From contig JAIBBQ010000007.1 in the NCBI GenBank assembly GCA_019694595.1, positions 1-64,000 of the forward strand: a stretch of 64,000 nucleotides of DNA, read 5' to 3'. The position numbers and the translations under genes are program-made. Below the pieces are notes generated by a model. That model did no database searches, had not been told where the DNA came from, and saw only the letters and a list, made by a program, of their open reading frames with translations. Each line of letters begins with the position of its first letter. Within the stretch, counting starts at the first letter, position 1. Below are positions 49,784 to 57,218 of the stretch, in pieces. This DNA is from Myxococcaceae bacterium (GTDB taxonomy: Bacteria; Myxococcota; Myxococcia; Myxococcales; Myxococcaceae).

Positions 49784-51445
49784 CTAGCGTTCCTCGTACA
49801 ACCGCGCCACCTGTGCGCCACTGTAGTAGTGCCCGAGGATTTCCCGGTACGTCTGCCCGGCCTCGGCGCGCCCGATGGCGCCCACCTGGCACATGCCGAC
49901 TCCGTGGCCCCAGCCCCCGCCCTTGAAGACCCAGGCGGTGGGGACGCCCTTGGCGTCGCGCTCGGGGCGCACCTCGAACATCGCGCTGTTGAGCATGCCG
50001 AAGAGCCGGCGAATGACGAGCTCGCCCCGCACCTGGGTCGCCCCCTGGTCTCCCGACAGGGTGAGCACCTTGACCCGCCCGGACACGCCGCGCTCCGCCA
50101 CCGTCATCGCCTGGATGGCGCCCAGCCCCAGCGAGGCGGTCTTCTCTTCCACGTCCTTGGCGGTGAAGCGCTTTTCCCAGCGGAACTTGGCGGGGTTGGC
50201 GAAGGACGACTTCTGACAGGCGAAGGCGGTCTCGCTGGCCAGGAAGCCCGCGAGGTTGGTGCCCGGCGGTGGCGGCGCTTTCGCTCCCGGAAGCGTGTCC
50301 GGCTTGCCGCGGAGGCTCGAGCTCGGGCTGCCGCCCCACACCACGTCGTTGTCCTCGGTGTGGCCGCCGCACACCGCGCTGTAGACCGAGTCCACCAGGC
50401 GGCCGGTGGCGTCGAAGAGCGCCTCGCCCCGGGTGGCATCGACGGCGGCGCTGGTGGTGGCGGCCTCGCCGGACACGCCCTTGTAGACCGCGCAGTGCTG
50501 CTCGCTGCAGAGCAGGTACGGGTCGGCCTGGTGCTTGAGGCCCACCTTGGCGAGCACCTCGCCGCGCGCGGTGACCGCCTGGGCCTTGAGCGCCTCGGGG
50601 TGGGCCTTGGCGAAGATCTCCGACGGCACCAGCCCCTTGAGCAGGTCCTCCAGGCTGACCGTGTTCACCACCGCGAGCTGGCCGCGCTGATCGGCCGCCA
50701 GCTCCAGCGCTCCGCGGAAGCTGCGGTCCTCGAAGCCGTGGAAGTCGTACCCCACGCCGAACTCGACCTGGCGCACGTCGATGGGCGCCTCGTCGAGCGA
50801 GCTGACGCGCACCCCGTGGCCGGTGCCCACCACCTTGTCGCCCAGCCGCACCTCGACCTCGATGGCACCGGGCGTCACCAGGGTGGTGCGCAGGGTGGTG
50901 CGGGTGGCCTTCTTCTGCAGCAGCTCGGCCTGTCGGGCCTCGGCGGCCTCCGGCGTGCGCGCCGGCTCGTCGAGGAGAATGGCGTGGCGCCGGGTGTCGA
51001 TGACCTTGCCGCGCACGCCGTAGAGCTCGCCGATGGTGAGTGCGCGCGCCTTGAGGCCCTGGCCCTCGAGCGACTCCAGGAGTGCGTCGCGCTCGTCGAG
51101 GTCGCGGTACGGCACCTCCGCCAGCTGGATGTCGGCGAGCACCGTGGCCGGCGTGCTCTGGAGGAGCTTCACGGTCCACTCCGCCGCCGGGGCGCTCTCG
51201 GCCTTGCTCTCTTTGGGGCCCGCCACCACGACGCGCAGGCGGCCCTTCGACGAGAAGGTGACCTGGGTGGCCCGTTCCATCAGCCGGACGGGGATGCGGG
51301 GGGCGCCGCCTTCCAGGTTGATGGAGCGCCTGGCAGCCGGGGGCGGCGGGTCGTCGAGGGCGGGGCCTGCGTCCTTCACCGGCGGCCTGGGCGCGGCGGC
51401 CAGGGCCACCAGCGCGGCGAGCAGGCTGAGGTCGGTCAGGTGCAC
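49784..51445 (-). CDS. SpoIID/LytB-domain protein (putative peptidoglycan lytic enzyme)
   Basis: A 553-residue exported protein (signal MHLTDLSLLAALVALAAA). The C-terminal half is a SpoIID domain, known in sporulating Firmicutes as a lytic transglycosylase acting on denuded glycan. LVPSEIFAKAHPEALKAQAV carries the expected catalytic Glu. CSEQHCAVYKGV and VYSAVCGGHTEDND carry the conserved Cys/His residues, and GGGWGHGVGMCQVGAIGRAE is the terminal signature. The N-terminal half (60-230) is a less conserved beta region (GALELAADQRGQLAVVNTVS begins the core). Start GTG 51445 lies 20 bp after the tRNA-Cys 3' end on the same strand, so the two may be cotranscribed. It may process peptidoglycan during development or division; this is inference. 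Confidence 0.88.
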   Translation of the reverse strand: MHLTDLSLLAALVALAAAPRPPVKDAGPALDDPPPPAARRSINLEGGAPRIPVRLMERATQVTFSSKGRLRVVVAGPKESKAESAPAAEWTVKLLQSTPATVLADIQLAEVPYRDLDERDALLESLEGQGLKARALTIGELYGVRGKVIDTRRHAILLDEPARTPEAAEARQAELLQKKATRTTLRTTLVTPGAIEVEVRLGDKVVGTGHGVRVSSLDEAPIDVRQVEFGVGYDFHGFEDRSFRGALELAADQRGQLAVVNTVSLEDLLKGLVPSEIFAKAHPEALKAQAVTARGEVLAKVGLKHQADPYLLCSEQHCAVYKGVSGEAATTSAAVDATRGEALFDATGRLVDSVYSAVCGGHTEDNDVVWGGSPSSSLRGKPDTLPGAKAPPPPGTNLAGFLASETAFACQKSSFANPAKFRWEKRFTAKDVEEKTASLGLGAIQAMTVAERGVSGRVKVLTLSGDQGATQVRGELVIRRLFGMLNSAMFEVRPERDAKGVPTAWVFKGGGWGHGVGMCQVGAIGRAEAGQTYREILGHYYSGAQVARLYEER

Positions 51446-51464
51446 GCGGGCAGGGTGAAGCGAG

Positions 51465-51536
51465 AGGCGCCACCCGGATTCGAACCGGGGAATGAGGGTT
51501 TTGCAGACCCTTGCCTTACCACTTGGCTATGGCGCC
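51465..51536 (-). tRNA. tRNA-Cys (anticodon GCA)
   Basis: 72 nt, leftward. The acceptor stem GGCGCCA / TGGCGCC is perfect (51530-51536 with 51466-51472), and the discriminator is T at 51465. The T arm has GGTTCGAATCC within a CCCGG/CCGGG stem. The anticodon arm GGGTCTGCAAAACCC places GCA at 51502-51504. The D arm contains AGCCAAGTGGTAAGGC. CCA is not encoded. SpoIID-like gene follows 20 bp downstream. Confidence 0.95.
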
Positions 51537-51648
51537 CTGTGAGGCGTGAGGCCGCGGGCTTATCACCCGCCGACGCGCTTTGGTCAACGCTGTCGCGCGG
51601 GGTGGCGCCTGCCTGACGGCCCGGTGGCCTTCGTGGCACAACCCCCCC

Positions 51649-52800
51649 ATGAACTCTGGGTTCGGGGTCTTCCAGGAAGAGCACGAGGCGTTCCGGCGCA
51701 CGGTGAAGCAGGTGGTGGACCGGGAGCTCAAGCCCTTCGTCCGCGCGTGGGAGGAGGCCGAGGAGTTCCCCCTGGCGCTCTACCGGCGCTTCGCGGAGCT
51801 GGGCTTCCTGGGGCTCAAGTACCCCGAGGCCTATGGCGGCACCGACGCCGGGTACCTCTACGAGGCGGTGCTGCACGAGGAGCTCGCCAAGTGCGGCAGC
51901 GGCGGCGTGGCGGCCGGCCTGGCGGCCCAGTTCACCATCGGCACCGGCCCCATTCACCTCTTCGGCACCGACGCCCAGAAGCGCGCCTTCCTGGCGCCAG
52001 CCATCGCCGGGCAGAAGATCGGCGCCTTCGGGGTCACCGAGCCCGACGCCGGCAGCGACGTCGCCGGGCTGCGCACCACCGCGCGCCGCGAGGGCGATTA
52101 CTACGTGGTCAACGGCGCCAAGACGTACATCACCAACGGCGTGCGCTGCGACTACGTGATCCTCGCGGTGAAGACCGCGCCCGAGAAGGGCCACAAGGGC
52201 GTCTCGCTGCTCATCGTCGAGAAGGGCACCCAGGGCTTCACGGTGGCCAAGAAGCTCAAGAAGCTCGGCTGGCGGGCCTCCGATACCGCGGAGCTGCACT
52301 TCGAGGACTGCCGGGTGCCGGTGACCAACCTGCTGGGCGACGAGAACAACGGCTTCTTCCAGATCATGGGCAACTTCGCCTGGGAGCGGCTCTCGCTCGC
52401 GCTGGGCGCGGTCGGCGCGGCGGAAGACATTCTCGAGCAGGCGATGCGCTTCACCCGCGAGCGCCAGGCGTTCGGTCAGGCGGTGGCGAAGTTCCAGGTG
52501 GTGCGGCACCGGCTGGCGGAGATGGCGACCGACCTGGAGTGCGCGCGGCAGCTCACCTACCACGCGCTCAAGCTGCACGCGGCCGGCGAGTACGCGCTGG
52601 CGCAGACCGCGATGGCCAAGAAGGTGGCCACCGAGATGTGCTGCCGGCTCGCCGACCAGGCGCTGCAGCTGCACGGAGGGGCGGGGTACATGCAGGAGTT
52701 CGACATCGAGCGGCACTGGCGCGACGCCCGCCTCGGCCCCATCGGCGGCGGCACCAGCGAGATCATGAACGAGATCATCGCCAAGCAGCTGGGGCTCTGA
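51649..52800 (+). CDS. acyl-CoA dehydrogenase (long-chain/ACADL-like)
   Basis: A 383-residue FAD flavoenzyme that makes the first double bond in acyl-CoA oxidation. Clear motifs: EEHEAFRRTVKQVVDRELKP, YGGTDAGYLYEAVLHEELAK, GAFGVTEPDAGSDVAGLRTT, VVNGAKTYITNGVRCDYVIL, GWRASDTAELHFEDCRVPV, and QLHGGAGYMQEFDIERHWRD. The usual catalytic Glu of the YEGT motif is replaced by Gly (IGGGT, 365-369). Instead Glu246 in the helix AWERLSLALGAV is in the place used as base by long-chain and isovaleryl enzymes. ATG 51649 lacks a good ribosome site, but upstream codons are not family-like. It is followed after 4 nt by a secreted protein gene. Confidence 0.93.
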   Translation: MNSGFGVFQEEHEAFRRTVKQVVDRELKPFVRAWEEAEEFPLALYRRFAELGFLGLKYPEAYGGTDAGYLYEAVLHEELAKCGSGGVAAGLAAQFTIGTGPIHLFGTDAQKRAFLAPAIAGQKIGAFGVTEPDAGSDVAGLRTTARREGDYYVVNGAKTYITNGVRCDYVILAVKTAPEKGHKGVSLLIVEKGTQGFTVAKKLKKLGWRASDTAELHFEDCRVPVTNLLGDENNGFFQIMGNFAWERLSLALGAVGAAEDILEQAMRFTRERQAFGQAVAKFQVVRHRLAEMATDLECARQLTYHALKLHAAGEYALAQTAMAKKVATEMCCRLADQALQLHGGAGYMQEFDIERHWRDARLGPIGGGTSEIMNEIIAKQLGL

Positions 52801-52804
52801 CGCC

Positions 52805-53605
52805 GTGCGCGCGCCCCGCTCACCGCTGCCGCTGATGTTCGCCGGCCTCGGCGCCCTCGCGCTGGGCGCCACCGCGCTCGCCGCCCCGCCGGTCGCCTTG
52901 CCTGGCACCTGGAAGAAGGTCGCCGTGGTGAACGCCTTCCGGGCAGCGCCCTTCCGTGACGCCACGCTGTGGTGGAGCGACGGCCTCTTCTGCGTCGGGC
53001 AGGAAGACGGCCCGTCACCCGAGGAGCCGCCGCAGACCATGCGCTGCGTCGACCCCCGCACCCGGCGCTGGAGCGAGCCCAGGCCCTACGAGGCGTTCCA
53101 CGAGGACCCCGGGCTCGAGCTCGCCTGTGAGCGGAGCCGCGAAGGTGGAGAAGGCGCGACCGTCTGCGGCACCCCCGGCTGCGCCCGCCTGACCGCCGCC
53201 GACGAGCTGCTGGCGGTGCTGCTCGGGCCTGCGGCCCTGGTGGTGAACAAGAAGGGGGGCCTCGAGACGCTGCGCTGCCTGGGGCGCGAAGACGACGCCC
53301 GCGGCCCCATCGAGGCCGACGAGCTGTCCGCGGTGATGGCGCGCAGCCCGGGCAGCCGCGTGCTGCTCGGCCGCCGGCTGCTCCTCGGTGACGGCGCGGG
53401 CAAGGTGGGCGTGGCACCGCTGGCCCACCCGGAGAAGCTGTCCGAGCTCGTGGGTCCCAGGCGGGAACCGGGGGCGTGGCTGATGCTGCTGGCCTCGCCC
53501 GACGAGCGCTTCATCGCCGGCGTCTGGCAGCTCCGCGGCAAGGACACCCGGGAGCTGTGGCTGCTCGACTTCGAGGCGGCGCCGGCCGCCGACGCCGGCC
53601 GCTAG
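52805..53605 (+). CDS. exported protein of unknown function
   Basis: A 266-residue protein with a signal peptide (PLPLMFAGLGALALGATALA, then APP). The mature part contains several Cys (SDGLFCVGQEDG, MRCVDPRTRRW, CERSREGGEGATVCGTPGCA) and propeller-like Trp strands (TLWWSDGLFCVG; ERFIAGVWQLRGKDTRELWL). No family recognised. GTG 52805 follows the acyl-CoA dehydrogenase stop by 4 nt and probably depends on its translation. The 3' end overlaps the convergent outer-membrane gene by 4 bp. Confidence 0.72.
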   Translation: MRAPRSPLPLMFAGLGALALGATALAAPPVALPGTWKKVAVVNAFRAAPFRDATLWWSDGLFCVGQEDGPSPEEPPQTMRCVDPRTRRWSEPRPYEAFHEDPGLELACERSREGGEGATVCGTPGCARLTAADELLAVLLGPAALVVNKKGGLETLRCLGREDDARGPIEADELSAVMARSPGSRVLLGRRLLLGDGAGKVGVAPLAHPEKLSELVGPRREPGAWLMLLASPDERFIAGVWQLRGKDTRELWLLDFEAAPAADAGR

Positions 53606-55110
53606 AAGCGCGCCTGGACGATGACGTTGAAGCCCAGCGCGTGCTCCTTCTCGAAGCTGGGCTCGGCGATGCCGGCCACGCTGTCCCGGAACGTCGTCCG
53701 GTTCGGGTCGCGCGTGTAATAGAGTTCGCCGATGAGCGAGAAGTAGTCGCTCAGGTCGAGCTTGGCGTTGGCCTTCGCGGAGATGATGGGGATCGCCGAG
53801 AAGCTCGTCGGCAGGATGCTGAGCAGGTTCACGTCTCGCACCACGACGGTGCGCGAGCCGGTGAGCGCCGCCGGGGGGGTGTTGCCTCCGAGCACCGTGT
53901 TGGGGCTCTTGAAGGTGGCCGGCGACTGCACGCCGAAGATGACGCCCGGGGTCAGATGCAGCCGGGGGAAGTGGTAGCTCGCGCCGAGCGCGATGAACAT
54001 CTCGGGGGTGAGCTCGGTGCCCTGGGGGAAGTCCTTGTACGGGGGCAGACCCGGCACGTCGAACTGGATGAAGGAGAGCGTGCGGTAGAGGCCCAGCAGG
54101 TTGACCTTGAGGAAGTTGTATTTGACGTTCGCCTGCAGCGCGATCGCGCCCGCGAGCTGCGCCTTGGTCTGCGCGAAGACGTCGGGGTTCTCCAGCGACT
54201 GCGCCAGCACCGAGCCTTCGACCGACACCGTCATCGCCAGTCCGCCCGGGTAGAGCTCGGGGGTGAAGAACTTCACGTACATGTCGGGGTCGTTCTTGTA
54301 GAGGCGGAAGTCGAGCGAGCCCGACACCGGTACCCCGTAGTGGAAGACGAGCTGCGAGCTGCCGCCCGCCGCCGTCACCGGCGCCACGATGCCCTGGTTC
54401 GCCAGCCCGGGGATGATGCCCTTCTGGAAGTAGCCGCCGTTCGCCTCGAACTTGAGCGTGTCGGTGAGGTCGACGCCGCCGCCGGCCATCACGCCGTAGA
54501 CGCGCTCCTTCTCGAGGATGAAGTCGTTGAGCAGCTGGCCGGTCTTCATGCCGACGAAGGCGTAGAAACGATCGCGCGTCACCTGCAGGCGGGCGCCGGG
54601 CACGCCGTCGTTCTGCGCGCGGCTGGTGAAGATCGAGCTGCCGCCCCACGAGATGCGGTACGCGAAGCCCAGGCGGAAGCGGTCGGCCGACACCGGGAAG
54701 CCGGTGAAGCTGATGTTCTCCTTCTCGCCCCAACCCGGCGGGCGGTACATCAGCCGCACGTAGCTGGAGTTGTCCTTCAGCGTGATGCCGCCCGACGGCT
54801 GCTCGAGCAGGAGCACGGTGAGCGCCGCGTCGGCGGTGAAGCCTTCGAAGAAGCTCGGCGACTGCTTGTAGAGCGCGACGTTGGACAGCGTCTCGAAGCC
54901 GGAAAACTTGGTGTTGAAGTTGTCGTAGAACTGGTTGTTCTGGTTGCCGGCGCCGAAGCCCGCGGTGGGGCTGTTGGGCGTCGTCTCGCCGGGGCCCGCC
55001 AGCAGGTTGTCGTCGGCGAAGACGAAGCTGATGCGGGTGTCGACGAAGTCTCCCGCGAAGGCGGACACCGGGAGCAGGGCAGCGAGCAGCGTGGCGGCTG
55101 AGCGGTTCAT
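53602..55110 (-). CDS. outer-membrane beta-barrel protein
   Basis: A 502-residue protein with a signal peptide (MNRSAATLLAALLPVSAFA) and alternating aromatic/polar strands throughout (DRFRLGFAYRISWGGSSIFT; RFYAFVGMKTGQLLNDFILE; MFIALGASYHFPRLHLTPGV; LDLSDYFSLIGELYYTRDP). It ends in Val-Ile-Val-Gln-Ala-Arg-Phe, the C-terminal aromatic expected for BAM-dependent barrel insertion. A porin or channel role is likely, with substrate unknown. ATG 55108-55110 overlaps the upstream lipoprotein stop as ATGA. It is the third gene of a coupled operon with a 5'-nucleotidase-like lipoprotein and another lipoprotein. Confidence 0.88.
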   Translation of the reverse strand: MNRSAATLLAALLPVSAFAGDFVDTRISFVFADDNLLAGPGETTPNSPTAGFGAGNQNNQFYDNFNTKFSGFETLSNVALYKQSPSFFEGFTADAALTVLLLEQPSGGITLKDNSSYVRLMYRPPGWGEKENISFTGFPVSADRFRLGFAYRISWGGSSIFTSRAQNDGVPGARLQVTRDRFYAFVGMKTGQLLNDFILEKERVYGVMAGGGVDLTDTLKFEANGGYFQKGIIPGLANQGIVAPVTAAGGSSQLVFHYGVPVSGSLDFRLYKNDPDMYVKFFTPELYPGGLAMTVSVEGSVLAQSLENPDVFAQTKAQLAGAIALQANVKYNFLKVNLLGLYRTLSFIQFDVPGLPPYKDFPQGTELTPEMFIALGASYHFPRLHLTPGVIFGVQSPATFKSPNTVLGGNTPPAALTGSRTVVVRDVNLLSILPTSFSAIPIISAKANAKLDLSDYFSLIGELYYTRDPNRTTFRDSVAGIAEPSFEKEHALGFNVIVQARF

Positions 55111-57218
55111 GGGCAGGGCTTGATGGGGCGAGGGCAGTCGAGGAAGCCGCCGCCGGGGTGGCAGCAGACGTCGCTCACGTCACGGGGGTACACGGACCAG
55201 CGCGGGCGACCCGGCTGGACCTGCTTCAGGTGTCCGATCACGTCGAAGGTGGCCGCGTGGAGCTTCTTGCACTCCATGCCGTAGTCCGGGTCGTCCTCGC
55301 TGCACGCCGGCTTGAGCTCGGGGATCGCGTCCTTGGTGATGAGGTTGGCGCGCAGGCCGAGGTCCTGGGACACCGTGCAGCGGGTCTCGCCGCTCATCGC
55401 CTTGAGCGCCACCGTGGTCTCGGTGCCGGTCAGCGTGTGCACCACCACGTCGTGGGGCTGCACGATGGCGTCGCCGTCGCCGGCCTGCACGGTGCCGTCG
55501 CCGAACTTGATGCGCACGTAACCGTCGCACGCCACGTTGAGCCGCGCGCCGGCCGAGTACGGCGACGGCGGCTGCATGGAGGTCCCGCCGACCTTGAGGT
55601 CCTGGAAGTGGTTCGCCAGGCTCTCGTCGAGGCCGGCCGCTTCCATGCCCGGCGCAGCGAGCGTCACCACGAACTGTCCGAAGCCCTGGAAGGTCGCCGC
55701 CTCGGTGCAGACCTCGTCGCCGATGCCCACGCCGACCACGCAGTTCTGGTTGCACTCCCGCTCGGCCTGGTCGGCCGGCGACTCGGTCTCGCCGAAGGCG
55801 CAGGAACCCCAGATCCACGTGCCCTGCGGGTCCTTCTGCTCGCAGAAGAACGGCACCGAGTTGTCGGCGTTGAGGTCGCAGTTCTTGAAGAGGGTGGGGA
55901 AGCGGATCCGGCTCAGGCGCACCAGCGCCGACTCGAGCGACTCCATCTTCAGGTTGCGCCGGTTGTGGCCGCAGAGCTGGTCGGTGAGGAACACCGGGGG
56001 GGGCTTGTTGTCGCCGCCGCAGATGCGCTGGTTGAGCGTGACCGGGCGGGCGTACTGCAGCCACTTGTTCCACTGGTCGGGCGGCAGCTGGCGCACGCGC
56101 TCGGCGATGCTCCACGACGGGAAGGTGAGCTGGGTGGTGCTGGTGAATTCCTGCACCGCGCCCGACAGCGTGAAGAGCAGGTCGCCCTGATCGAGCCCGT
56201 CGGGGAAGCTGTAGTTGTAGACGAACAGCCCGCCGAAGGTGCCCGGCTGGTAGCTGTTGCAGCCCGCGCTGCAGGCCTTCTTGGACACCTGGCAGTACGG
56301 CGTCTGACCGGGGGGCGGCGTGCCTCCGTCGAAGACGATCTCGTTCTGGTTGGAGTCCAGCACCACGCACGGCTCCGGCGGCTCGTTGACGCTGATGCCG
56401 CTGACGTTGCCCGCATCGGCCTCGCGCGAGCGGCACGCCGAGAGGTCGCTCACGTAGAAGCCCGACGGGTCGGTGCCGGTGACCACCATCAGCGCCGGCA
56501 GGCCGTCGCGCACCTTGTCGTCGGCGCAGCTCTGCACCAGCGTCTCGCCCGACTCCGGCCGCTTGCCGATGGTGATGAACTCGCCCACCAGCGGCGAGCT
56601 GCGGTTGTCGAAGCCGTCGGGGAGCTGCAGCTTGGCGATGGTCGGTTCCTCGAAGAAGACGATCGGAGAGAGGCCGGTGGCGTAGCTGCGCTTCTTGGGC
56701 TCGTCCGGCGCGCCGGGGATCTGCACGCCCGAGTCGTAGATGGCCTGCGGCGGAGCGTCTTCCGCCCAGATGCGCACCTGGCCGTACTGGTGGCGCGAGC
56801 GGACCTTCGAGGTGGCCACGCCGCTGACCGCCTGCGCCCAGCGGAACTTGTAGTCGGGCACCAGGTCGCCCGGCACCACGCGGAAGGCGACCGGGTTGCC
56901 GAAGTCACCCGCCTGCTTGCCCTGGGCGTCGAGCGCGGTGGCGGTGACGTCGATCTCCAGGTCACCGTGGGGGATGACGTAGGGGCAGGCCTTGGTGCCC
57001 TTGGCCATCGCGGGGACCTTGTCCTGGCCGCCGTACATCTTGGAGCAGGGGGTCACCACCTCGAGCGGCGTGCGCATCGAGCCGTCGCTCGGCAGGAGGT
57101 AGAAGCCGCCGATCTCCACCTTGAAGGAGCTGACGTTCGACAGGCCCGGCACCGAGATGCTGGGGCAGGCGCAGAGCGCGAGCGCGAAGGCGGCGACGAG
57201 CGAGAGGCGGGGGCTCAC
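55107..57218 (-). CDS. large Cys-containing lipoprotein in nucleotidase-OMP operon
   Basis: A 703-residue predicted lipoprotein (start GTG; lipobox ALCAC, Cys18). An N-terminal beta-sandwich-like section (NVSSFKVEIGGFYLLPSDGS; YGQVRIWAEDAPPQAIYDSG) gives way to Cys-rich stretches (CQVSKKACSAGCNSY; CNQNCVVGVGIGDEVC). A C-terminal segment is bounded by Cys-Cys (DVSDVCCHPGGGFLDCPRP). No enzyme motif recognised. Its position between a nucleotidase-like lipoprotein and a barrel suggests a surface complex. Translation start overlaps the preceding stop as GTGA and is preceded by GGAGG. Confidence 0.8.
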   Translation of the reverse strand: MSPRLSLVAAFALALCACPSISVPGLSNVSSFKVEIGGFYLLPSDGSMRTPLEVVTPCSKMYGGQDKVPAMAKGTKACPYVIPHGDLEIDVTATALDAQGKQAGDFGNPVAFRVVPGDLVPDYKFRWAQAVSGVATSKVRSRHQYGQVRIWAEDAPPQAIYDSGVQIPGAPDEPKKRSYATGLSPIVFFEEPTIAKLQLPDGFDNRSSPLVGEFITIGKRPESGETLVQSCADDKVRDGLPALMVVTGTDPSGFYVSDLSACRSREADAGNVSGISVNEPPEPCVVLDSNQNEIVFDGGTPPPGQTPYCQVSKKACSAGCNSYQPGTFGGLFVYNYSFPDGLDQGDLLFTLSGAVQEFTSTTQLTFPSWSIAERVRQLPPDQWNKWLQYARPVTLNQRICGGDNKPPPVFLTDQLCGHNRRNLKMESLESALVRLSRIRFPTLFKNCDLNADNSVPFFCEQKDPQGTWIWGSCAFGETESPADQAERECNQNCVVGVGIGDEVCTEAATFQGFGQFVVTLAAPGMEAAGLDESLANHFQDLKVGGTSMQPPSPYSAGARLNVACDGYVRIKFGDGTVQAGDGDAIVQPHDVVVHTLTGTETTVALKAMSGETRCTVSQDLGLRANLITKDAIPELKPACSEDDPDYGMECKKLHAATFDVIGHLKQVQPGRPRWSVYPRDVSDVCCHPGGGFLDCPRPIKPCP

